From Chryseobacterium pennipullorum (lineage in GTDB: Bacteria > Bacteroidota > Bacteroidia > Flavobacteriales > Weeksellaceae): a DNA stretch of 64,000 nt. Of the stretch, positions 1 through 10,100 are shown in pieces. The stretch is taken from positions 54,868 through 118,867 of the forward strand of contig NZ_QNVV01000015.1 of the NCBI RefSeq assembly GCF_003384725.1, given 5' to 3'. The translations under genes and the position numbers were made by a program. The notes under the pieces were generated by a model. That model did no database searches. It saw nothing but the letters and a program-made list of their open reading frames with translations, and was not told where the DNA came from. Within the stretch, counting starts at the first letter, position 1, and each line of letters begins with the position of its first letter.

Positions 1-2
1 AT

Positions 3-3000
3 CAACAAGGTGATATATGGAGTATTTGTATTTATTTTCCACGTGTGGAAGATGATTATTCCCGTATCGAATATCATAAAAACCAAACCACCGGTGAGAG
101 CTTCTGGCGTACATTTGCAACCAATAACACGGTATCGGAATATGGATCGGTTCCCGAGGCGCGTGTTGCCGATCCCGATGATGCAGCCCGGATCTTTAGC
201 TGGCAAATCGTTTCGATAACCGATCCCAAAGGAAACAAAGTTCAGTTTCGATACCAACGGGAAAACGATCTGGAAACCGGAATTTTAAATCGAGGCGCCT
301 TTACACGAAATTATATTGACCGTATTTTTTACGGCAATTATTACAATACTTCCAAAGAAGAAAAATTTGCTTTCGAAGTTATTTTTGACTACGGATCGCA
401 TGAACTGGATAATTTAACAACAACTGCGGCCGACCCCTATGCTGAGGTACGTTCTTGGGCATGCCGGCCGGATCCGTTTTCTTCGTTTAGAAGTGGCTTC
501 CAATTGCGCACTTATCGCAGGTGTCAAAATATACTGTTGTTTCATCATTTTGAAAACGAAAACAACGGGAATCCTTTTCTGGTAAACCGTTTGCAACTTG
601 CCTATTATGATACAACGGATTATACTAAGGTACCGGATCAGACCGCAGTGATTTCCTGCCTGAAAAAGGTAATCATTACCGGATGCAGAATTCAAAGTGA
701 CGGCAGTTACGAATTATTAGCAAAACCGGATCTGGAGCTTACTTTTTCGGTATTTGACGTGGCACCCACTGCAACGTTTAGTACATTAACTGTTGCATAT
801 AATGGGACTATTCCCGGAAAACTTGATACAGGTGATTTTCTTCCGGTTGATTTAAATGGCGCCGGATTACCCGGCATTTTATATACCCGCGATAGCGGAT
901 CATTTTATTACAACCCGAAAGGAAACGGCCATTATTCCGAACCGGAAACTGTACCGGATTTTGCCGTGGGTGATTCGGGGGTAATTACCGATTTACAGGG
1001 TAATGGAATTAAAGACCTGATGGTAAGCAGTCCACCCGGATACTATACCAATACAGGACAAGGCTGGGAACCGTTCCAACCTTTTGAACAATATCCAAGT
1101 GCATTGGCCGGAACGGAATCGGTGGATTTGAGTGGGAATGGTAAATCGGATTTTTTAGTGGCTTCGGACGATTATCTGACGGTTTATCCCGGATTGGGAA
1201 ACTTTGGATATGGCGAACCACAACAAGTACCGGCGCCGGAAGGGTTCCCCTTACAAAGTCAGAACTCCGGAAAAACATCGGTCTCTTTTGCCGATTTGTT
1301 TGGTGACGGATTACAGCATCGGGTTGCCGTGGCAAACGGAACTATTTATTGTTGGCCTAACTTAGGATACGGCCGTTTTGGGCAACGTATCCAATTAATA
1401 AATGCACCCTATTTTGAAGCCGGTTTTGATGCTTCCCGATTCTATTTTGCCGATCTGAATGGAACCGGTACTATGGATATTGTATATGCATTAGACAATG
1501 CGGTTCAGCTTTTTCTCAATAAAAGCGGAAATAGTTTTTCGGAGGCAATTACTATTACTTTACCGGAATCGTTCGATCCGTTAGACAGCCTTCATTTTGC
1601 TGATATATTGGGAACCGGAACCAGTTGCCTGGTCTTTTCGAAACTAACCGATACGCCAAGGCATTATTACCTGAATTTTTCGGGAGTCGATCCGCAGGAT
1701 ATCGCTACGGTAACACTAAAACCCTATTTGCTTACCGAAACCAATAACAATACCGGTAGCCGAATGGTTTTGCATTATTCCAGTTCGGTACGCTTTTATC
1801 TGGAAGATGAACAAGCCGGAGAACCTTGGAAAACACGTTTGTTTTTTCCGGTTCAGGTTATCGACCGTATTACGCAAACGGATGCTGTTTCCCAATCATG
1901 CTACGTTCAGGAGTTTGGTTATCACGACGGATATTATGATCCTGTGGAAAGAAGTTTCCGCGGATTTGGTTTTGTAGAAACATGGGATACACAAACCTAT
2001 GAAACGTTTACCGCGACCATCCAAAATCAGGAATTCCCAGTAAACGAGATCAATAAAGAACTGTATGTCCCCCCGGTATACACCAAAAAATGGTTTAATA
2101 CCGGTGTGTTTGAAAGTTATGACGAATTACAGGAGCAATACCGGGCCGATTTCTTTAAGGGAGATGCTAATGCCTACGATTTTCCGGACAATGTGTTTGC
2201 TGCCGATATTTATGCCGCCAATGGTAAAACGTTTCGGGAAGCTTTTGTAGCCTTAAACGGAAGCCTTATCCGGACGGAAGTTTACGGATTAGATGATCAA
2301 CCCGAATCTAGTGTGCCTTATGCAGTTGAACAAGCTAATTATGGCGTGGCTTTGGTTCAGCCGGCATCCGATGAAGAGCATGCTATTTTCCGTGTCGATC
2401 CACGGGAACATATTGCTTATCATTACGAACGTAACGCAAACGATCCGCGGATAGAACAGCAATTTACACTTGAAGTAGATCCTCAAAGCGGCACAGTAAA
2501 ACGGGCCTGTACCGTTTATCCGCCGCGCCGTACACCATCAACTAACGGTGTTTCGTTATATCCGGAACAACAACAACTCCTGGCGACTTTTACAACGACT
2601 GATGTGATCAATACCAACGAAAAAGAAATGTATTGGATGGGAATCGTAGGCCAGGAGCAGACATTTCAATTGTCGGGCTTTGCCCTGGAAACGGGTAAGG
2701 AATACATGGATTTCGATTACTGTAATGACCTCATAGAAGAGGCACTGCAAAATATCATTCCTTATGGAGTATCACCCGGAGAAACGGTTGCGGCCTTGCA
2801 GCTTTCCTGGACCCGCAATTATTTCTGGAATGAAACACAAGATCATTTTTTACCATTACTCACAATCGCCTCACGGGGATTACAGGCATATACGGCCACA
2901 GCACAGTTTACCCAAAATTATATCGATTCGGCCTATAAGGGGAAATTAACGAACGATGTCGTTACCAATGCCGGATTTGTTTTCGATAAAGAAACGGGCT

Positions 3001-6000
3001 ATTGGTGGAACAATGGAACGGTACAAACTTATTTTAAAGCCGATACTCCGGAGTTGTTTTTCTTGCCTGATGAAGTGATCAACCCTTTTGTTGCAGCTGA
3101 TTCAGAATTGTCGGTTTGCGGGAAGATGGGCTATGATGCACCGTATAACATTCAGGCGGTGGAATTAATAGAATATATTGATCCCGATAATGACATCAAA
3201 AACACACAACTACTCACACTGGATTATCATACCTGTACACCCAAACAGTTGGTGGATATTAATGGTAATGTATCGCAGGTACTTTACGACCCGTTAGGAC
3301 AAGTGCGTGTTTCGTCTCTATTCGGAATTAAAAATGGCGATTTGGAAGGGAGCATGCTCCTGTATCCATATGGCGGTTTTCCGGCAGAATATCAAACACG
3401 AACAACAGCACCGGATGGAACACCCATCACAATACAATCGGTTTTAGACCAACAGGATTACTATATACAAGGTGCTTTGACTTACTTTTTCTACGACGAG
3501 CATAACTGGACCGATCGTAAACAGCCTTTGGCGGCTATATCTTTATCGGCAACCAATTTTATTCATAAAGGTGCCGAAAATTCAGAGTGTCGAATCCGGA
3601 TTGAGTTTTCAGATGGTTTTGGCCGGATTATCGAACAGAAAGAATTGGTGGATCCTGGATTGGCTTATGTCGACAATAAACTGGTTCAGGTCGAAGAACG
3701 CTGGAATACGTCCGGCCGAACCGTATACAATAATAAAGGACTGGTAGCACAGCAATACCTGCCTTTTTTTAGTGCAACATCCGATTACGAAAATCAACAG
3801 ACATTGATTGATGAAGGGAATATGCCGCCCCCTTCGGTAATGCATTATGACCCTCTCGGCCGGTTAATCCGTACCGACGATCCGAAAGGGTTCTTTTCAA
3901 AAATCACTTTTACGGCCTGGGAACAGAAAACCTACGATGCAGACGATACGGTATTGGATTCGGAGTACTATAAAACGTTTATGGCTAATTATCCGGTCAA
4001 TCCGACTCAGGAACAGCAGGACGAAAAAAATGCTTTAGATAAGGCGGCCAAATGTTATAATACACCTACAACCGAGGTTTTCGATAATACAGGAACGCAG
4101 TTTTTGCTTCAAACAAATAATCTGGGAAAAGTTACTGCTGCTACATTTGACGCCATTGCCACCGGATCCGGCAGTACGGGTGCCGAGATTTTGCAGGCTT
4201 TGGTGACCGCCGGTTATATTAGTGCCGAAGGATGGCTTACCTCAATTTTTACGCCGTATCAACCCGGATTTGAATTGCAGTTGGCCCCGAAATTCGACAG
4301 TATAAACGAACAGATAACCCTAATCTTGCTGCAAGGTGTATTAACATCTTATTCGGAAACCGATATACAAAGCCGGGTGTTGCTGCAAATAGATCCACGT
4401 TTGTATTACACGAATGTGACTACGGGTACCGATTATATTAATCAGCGCAACACCTATCAGATGAACGAAACAAGTGCGCTGGTCACCGAAAGTGCAGATG
4501 GCGGAATGGAGTTTCATTTTAACAATATCATGGGGTTGTTATGTTGGTCGTGGACACCAAGAATGTATAACCAACGCATTACATACGATCGTTTGCAACG
4601 TCAGAAAACGCTACGGGTTAAGCGATATGTTGATGGCGATCCGATTGTTCCGGTCGATCAATATCCTTTAGTAGAGGTGTGTACTTACGGTGAAGAAATT
4701 CCGGATGCCGCCTTGTTAAATCTCCGCGGAAAATTGTACGAACAAAAAGATTTATCGGGAATTGTAACGTTTAACAGGTATGCACTTACCGGACAATCGA
4801 TTTCGAAAATCCGCCAGATGACTACCGTTTACAAAGATGCCATCGATTGGAACGATCCGGCAAAGGTTCCGTTGGATCCCCATACTTTATCACTCGAACA
4901 AATCTATAATGCTGTGGGCAATTTACTAACCGAAACAACTACCGACGGTACTGTAACACAACGCAGCTATTCGAAATCGGGCTTACTGGCAACGATCGAT
5001 CTGAAATTACCGGACGGAAAGTCAAAACCGGTTATCCAACGAATTGAATATAACGCTTCAAACCAGCGAAACCGGATTGTTTTTGCCAACAATTCATCAA
5101 CGGTTTATACTTACGAAGCGACTACCCAGCGGTTGATCACCCTTAAAAATACCCGATTGGTAACTTCGGGCGAAAATCCGCTGTTGCAGAATATAACCTA
5201 TGTATACGATCCGGTGGGTAATATTACAAGATTACGGGATTTAAGCAGGGATACTATTTTTTATAACAATCAGAAGGTGGTGCCGCTATCAGATTATACC
5301 TACGATATTTTATACCGTTTGTCGGCGGCAAATGGCTATCAGCATCCCGGAATATTAGCCAACACCTATCAGAATAACGTGGTTAACAACGACTTTAAAC
5401 AAAGTAAATTTTCGGTTGCACCCTCTGATTATGACAAACTGGAAAACTATAGTGAAAACTATACCTACGATAATTCCGGAAACCTAACTCAGTTAAAACA
5501 TATTGCCAAATCAGCCTCCTGGACCCGCGATTTACCGGTTGAGGTGAATTCCAATCGTTTAACAGGTATTACGTACGACGACTCTGGGAATTTGCGTCAG
5601 GTTATGATCAATAAACCCGTGGCGCTGGATTATAACTGTTGCGAAAATCTGGTGCGTGCCGCTATTATTACCCGTCCGGAAGAAGAAGATGATGCCGATT
5701 ATTATGTATATGACAGTGCAGAACAACGTACCCGAAAGGTGAGCGAACGAATGGCAAACGGCAGTACTGTAAACATGATGGAAAGTACGGTATACTTTGG
5801 CAACTATGCCTTAAAACAACAGCAAACGGTTACCAATAATACAACGACTACCACCTTAGAACGCGAAACCTTACGCATTATGGATGGCGAAACCTGTTTA
5901 CTGATTATGCATTACTGGAAGCTCGACGACAATAAAAAGGAAAAACAAACCGGCGACCGCTCATTCCGATGGCAGCTTTGTACCCAACTGGATTCCGTAG

Positions 6001-7151
6001 CGGTTGAAGTCGACGATCAGGCGCTGCTGATTAGTTACGAAGAATATTTTCCGTATGGCGGAACGTCTATTATTGCAGGTCCGAATCAACAGGAAGTGAG
6101 TCTTAAAAACTACCGGTATTCCGGAAAAGAACGGGACGATACTACCGGATTATATTACTACGGGCACCGCTACTATGTTCCCTGGCTGATGCGCTGGAAT
6201 AAACCCGATCCGGCCGGTGGCGTCGATGGTCTCAATTTATATGCTTTTTGTATCGGTAATCCGGTTAGCATGAAAGATGCTGACGGACTAAGTGCAGGTG
6301 GTAAGGGAGGAAACGCAAAAAAAGCAAAGAAAAAAAAGGCTTTTGCATTAAGCGACAGCTCAGCAACCGATGCAGATGATGAATCGGATGGTGGAAAGTC
6401 GCTTAAAAAACCCAGATTGCTGAAGGTTTCCAAAAAGATTCGTAAAGAAAAAAGTAAAAGGTTGAAAGAAAAAATAGCTTCCAGACATGGTAGCAATATG
6501 AAATTAGCCAAACGTGTCCATCAGTCCAATTTATATACAGGAGTCACCGAGGAGATTGTCGCTCCTAATAAAGGGATGAGTCCCGAACGGTTACTGGTTC
6601 GCCATTTATCGACGGCTCTTTTGGCTCAAAACGAGGAGTTTACCGAAGTGCAGGCAGCAATCAATCATACTGAAAAAACGATTTATGTAGCCAGCAACAA
6701 AAAGCAAAATGAACTCAGTACATTATTGTCAGACACTCTTAAAAATTTTACCGTTCCGGATAAAAAAAACTATTCAGGACGTGTAGCCCGACATCTGGGT
6801 AAACTGGAAACCGAGATCAACGGAGCGTATCAAGATTATAAACTGGAATTTGTTAAAGGCCATGAAGAACAACATGCCGAAACCAAAATTGTGGAAGCCG
6901 GAAAACAATTCAATTATATCGGCGGTACGCGTCGACCTTGTCTGGCTTGTAGCTTGTTTTTCCAGATTCATAGTATTGCTACCACATCCTATGGTCAGCA
7001 CCCTGGCGCTTATTGGGATTCTGTAGCGGCACTTCTTTCGTTGAGCCCTTATCAGGAACATCTGAGTATGACGACTTATGCAGGAATATACTATAAAAAT
7101 TTCGGGGTATCTGCCAGTCATGTACACGATTACGATACCGATAGTGAATAA
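3..7151 (+). CDS. TcB-TcC fusion toxin subunit with C-terminal deaminase-like effector (5' partial)
   Basis: The reading frame is open from base 3, so the gene begins left of the window; residues here count from the GTG at 45. Order seen: SpvB-like start, FG-GAP/VCBS-like beta-propeller repeats (about 260-560), TcdB midN (about 571-700), midC (about 743-840), RHS/YD repeats, and the RHS core ending at MKDADGL (2076-2082), the expected self-cleavage point in TcC. The released C-terminus (2083-2368) has a lysine-rich linker and a zinc-deaminase signature, H2277-A-E2279 and P2298-C2299-x-x-C2302. In the Tc family TcB and TcC form a cocoon that encloses the cleaved toxin and docks on TcA. Here both are one chain. 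A copy of the locus-wide 60-70 residue module lies near 1375-1435. The deaminase substrate cannot be read from sequence. Confidence 0.93.
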   Translation, partial: QQGDIWSICIYFPRVEDDYSRIEYHKNQTTGESFWRTFATNNTVSEYGSVPEARVADPDDAARIFSWQIVSITDPKGNKVQFRYQRENDLETGILNRGAFTRNYIDRIFYGNYYNTSKEEKFAFEVIFDYGSHELDNLTTTAADPYAEVRSWACRPDPFSSFRSGFQLRTYRRCQNILLFHHFENENNGNPFLVNRLQLAYYDTTDYTKVPDQTAVISCLKKVIITGCRIQSDGSYELLAKPDLELTFSVFDVAPTATFSTLTVAYNGTIPGKLDTGDFLPVDLNGAGLPGILYTRDSGSFYYNPKGNGHYSEPETVPDFAVGDSGVITDLQGNGIKDLMVSSPPGYYTNTGQGWEPFQPFEQYPSALAGTESVDLSGNGKSDFLVASDDYLTVYPGLGNFGYGEPQQVPAPEGFPLQSQNSGKTSVSFADLFGDGLQHRVAVANGTIYCWPNLGYGRFGQRIQLINAPYFEAGFDASRFYFADLNGTGTMDIVYALDNAVQLFLNKSGNSFSEAITITLPESFDPLDSLHFADILGTGTSCLVFSKLTDTPRHYYLNFSGVDPQDIATVTLKPYLLTETNNNTGSRMVLHYSSSVRFYLEDEQAGEPWKTRLFFPVQVIDRITQTDAVSQSCYVQEFGYHDGYYDPVERSFRGFGFVETWDTQTYETFTATIQNQEFPVNEINKELYVPPVYTKKWFNTGVFESYDELQEQYRADFFKGDANAYDFPDNVFAADIYAANGKTFREAFVALNGSLIRTEVYGLDDQPESSVPYAVEQANYGVALVQPASDEEHAIFRVDPREHIAYHYERNANDPRIEQQFTLEVDPQSGTVKRACTVYPPRRTPSTNGVSLYPEQQQLLATFTTTDVINTNEKEMYWMGIVGQEQTFQLSGFALETGKEYMDFDYCNDLIEEALQNIIPYGVSPGETVAALQLSWTRNYFWNETQDHFLPLLTIASRGLQAYTATAQFTQNYIDSAYKGKLTNDVVTNAGFVFDKETGYWWNNGTVQTYFKADTPELFFLPDEVINPFVAADSELSVCGKMGYDAPYNIQAVELIEYIDPDNDIKNTQLLTLDYHTCTPKQLVDINGNVSQVLYDPLGQVRVSSLFGIKNGDLEGSMLLYPYGGFPAEYQTRTTAPDGTPITIQSVLDQQDYYIQGALTYFFYDEHNWTDRKQPLAAISLSATNFIHKGAENSECRIRIEFSDGFGRIIEQKELVDPGLAYVDNKLVQVEERWNTSGRTVYNNKGLVAQQYLPFFSATSDYENQQTLIDEGNMPPPSVMHYDPLGRLIRTDDPKGFFSKITFTAWEQKTYDADDTVLDSEYYKTFMANYPVNPTQEQQDEKNALDKAAKCYNTPTTEVFDNTGTQFLLQTNNLGKVTAATFDAIATGSGSTGAEILQALVTAGYISAEGWLTSIFTPYQPGFELQLAPKFDSINEQITLILLQGVLTSYSETDIQSRVLLQIDPRLYYTNVTTGTDYINQRNTYQMNETSALVTESADGGMEFHFNNIMGLLCWSWTPRMYNQRITYDRLQRQKTLRVKRYVDGDPIVPVDQYPLVEVCTYGEEIPDAALLNLRGKLYEQKDLSGIVTFNRYALTGQSISKIRQMTTVYKDAIDWNDPAKVPLDPHTLSLEQIYNAVGNLLTETTTDGTVTQRSYSKSGLLATIDLKLPDGKSKPVIQRIEYNASNQRNRIVFANNSSTVYTYEATTQRLITLKNTRLVTSGENPLLQNITYVYDPVGNITRLRDLSRDTIFYNNQKVVPLSDYTYDILYRLSAANGYQHPGILANTYQNNVVNNDFKQSKFSVAPSDYDKLENYSENYTYDNSGNLTQLKHIAKSASWTRDLPVEVNSNRLTGITYDDSGNLRQVMINKPVALDYNCCENLVRAAIITRPEEEDDADYYVYDSAEQRTRKVSERMANGSTVNMMESTVYFGNYALKQQQTVTNNTTTTTLERETLRIMDGETCLLIMHYWKLDDNKKEKQTGDRSFRWQLCTQLDSVAVEVDDQALLISYEEYFPYGGTSIIAGPNQQEVSLKNYRYSGKERDDTTGLYYYGHRYYVPWLMRWNKPDPAGGVDGLNLYAFCIGNPVSMKDADGLSAGGKGGNAKKAKKKKAFALSDSSATDADDESDGGKSLKKPRLLKVSKKIRKEKSKRLKEKIASRHGSNMKLAKRVHQSNLYTGVTEEIVAPNKGMSPERLLVRHLSTALLAQNEEFTEVQAAINHTEKTIYVASNKKQNELSTLLSDTLKNFTVPDKKNYSGRVARHLGKLETEINGAYQDYKLEFVKGHEEQHAETKIVEAGKQFNYIGGTRRPCLACSLFFQIHSIATTSYGQHPGAYWDSVAALLSLSPYQEHLSMTTYAGIYYKNFGVSASHVHDYDTDSE

Positions 7152-7181
7152 TGATATTAAAAAACAGTAAAACTACTACTC

Positions 7182-10100
7182 ATGGAAGTAAAACAACTGA
7201 TTCATAAATTTTATGAAGTAAATCCGGACATAGATTTGCTAACGGCCAATCTTCATATGGAAGAGACCTTAGCCTCCATAAAGCTACCCAAAACCAAATC
7301 TCGTACCACCGCAACCGACATGGTAGAACAGCTCAAACAAGTGGCTCGGGTGGTACGCTTACATCCGGAAGCGCAAGCGGGCAACAAATTAACGGCTGAT
7401 GTGATGGTTACTCTATACGAAAAATTCGATGGATTAAACTCAGCTCACGACATTGTCCGACAAAGCAGAGAAGTGTTTGTAAAACAATATACCGATGCTT
7501 TTGGCTGCGCCGAAGTAGCATCGGAGGTATACAGGAGAGCGACTGAAGTAACCAATAATGTGGCTAATCTTACCAATGCCATTTTAAATATGTCGACGCC
7601 GCTTTCTAAAGCGATATCAACATCATCTGTAAGTGAAGAGGTAACCGAGTATTTTACTGGATTGGTAGGCTATCAGGAACTGTTTGGAAGTCTAAACTAT
7701 TGCGATTGCCCGGAATGTAAATCGGTACTGGGACCAGCAGCCTATTTTGTCGATCTGATGCGTATTGTACAAAAATATATTACCGAACCCAATACCGCTA
7801 CCATACCCCATGCAAGTACATTGGCTGTAAGACGTCCTGATTTGGGAACGATACCGCTAACCTGCGAAAAAACAAATACAATCGTCCCATATTTACAAAT
7901 CATCATTGAACGTTTGGAACAAAGTCTGTCGACCAGTTGGAAAATTTCAGGTACAACCGATTTGTACAAGCAGCTTGCCGCGACGTATTATCCGTTTAAC
8001 TTACCATTCCTGCAACCGTTAAGCAGTATACGGATTTATCTCGAGGAACTAAAAACAACACTGGGCGATATATTTGCCTGCCAACAATTAACCGGACCGC
8101 AATTAGCCGCCGAACAATTGCAAACAACCCTCGAAGGTTGGAATTTGCTTAAAACGGCAACGGTAGATACCGCGAAATTACAAACCTATTTTGGGGTGAC
8201 GAAACTGGACGATCTGAATAGCTTTACAGTCTTTTCTAAACAAACCGATTTACTGGTAACGCAAGTCCAGGATTTACTATACCAAAACTTATCCGGTTCC
8301 GAAATTACAGCCGGACTAAATGGCCAGTTCTTTATCAATAAGGGGTTAGCCAAACCGATTGTAGTGGGGAATACCGATTCGGTAAATACCATCGATAACC
8401 TGACGCCAACGGCTCTGGATCAGATTAATCGCTATTTGCGCCTTACGTTGCTTAGCGAATGGTCGTTTGATGATCTCGACTGGGCTTTACATGCTTTGAA
8501 TAACGGAACACCGGAAATTAATGAAAGTATATTACAACTGGTACCAAAATTACAACAACTGGTTACCCGAATGAATAGCGATGTCGCTACGGTAAGTACC
8601 TATTTGTTTGATTTGAAAACTTACGGAATGGGCAACGATCCGGCACAGTCGACAGCACCGTTTGACATCGTGTTTAACACCGGACAAACCGCTTTATACC
8701 ACCCTAAAAATAGTGCTACAGAAGCATATCCGCTTAATAAAACCTATCTGGATACACCATTAAGTTGGGAATATGCTTCCAACAGCGGAAACAATCCGGC
8801 CAATGCGGTTCGTGTTGCTTCAGCCTTGGGCGTTTCGCAAAACGATTTGCAGCTGCTGGTTTCGGCTTTATATACGGCTACACCCACCATAGTGCTAAAT
8901 GTACCAACCATTTCAGCCTTGTCGCGTCATGTAGGCCTGGCAGGCTATTTTAAATTAAGCATCCAAGATTATCTGAGCTTTTTAAGTTTATCGGGAAAAG
9001 TACAACTGGTTTTTACGATTGATGAGCTGACGGCACTCATTGACAACAAAGAAACACTGGCTACAGTGACCCGACTAACGTTTGAGGATCTCAATTATAC
9101 GGTAAATGCGGTTGTATCGCCAACCGTTAACATTTTATACTATCCCGATAAAAGTGAAGCATGGCTTAAAACACTACCGATACTTATTCCCGCATCCGAT
9201 TCTGAAGACGATCAATTGATCAAACTTTACGAACAGGTTGGTGCGTTCTTCGGTATTCCATCCTCATTGGCGCAATCGGTTTTGGGACTTACTGTTACCA
9301 ATCCACTTTCGATATTCCTGAACCCTGATACAACCAATGCGATAAAAGCATTAAGTCTAATTTCACGTTGGTTGGTATGGGTAGAAAAAACTGGCGTCAG
9401 TCAGGATTTACTTGATAATATTGCTGTCAGTAAAGCGGCTTATGGCATTACCGATACCACAAAACTAACGTTTGCAAATAGCATTGTACTCCTTCAGTTC
9501 CAGTTTTTTACCGGTATTTATAATGATGTAAACAATCGGTTTTCAGACTACATGACGGCGATTACCGGCAATAAAAATGATGTTGCCGCAGCCATCTTGT
9601 CGGAAGCAACCGGATGGGATAAATCGATAATCACAGCATTGTATGCCTTAAAATATACCAATCAGGTTGATCGCCTGTACAGCATGCAGGCCGTTATTAC
9701 GCTGCTTAATAAAACAGGTTTAAATCTGGACGCTTTTCAGGGGTTACTTAGTCTGGCCGGAAAAGGTGTTGCCGACTGGGATACATTTGTAGCACAGGAA
9801 AACAAATTATTAACCGCGATTCAGGCACGATATAATATAGGAAGCGACTGGAATCAGCTGGCCGTACAAATTGGCGGTAAAACCGCATCAGCCCAAAGAG
9901 ACGCCCTGATTGGAGCGACTATCTTTGCCCTGCGCTCTGCCGATGACACTGCCTACATCCAGAATACACGCGATTTACACGACTATTTGCTTATTGATGT
10001 GGATATGTCGGATGTAGCACAAATTTCCTATATCAAAGAAGCACTTAATGCGATTCAGTTGTATATGAACCGTTGTCGTTCGAAACTGGAAGCCGGTGTG

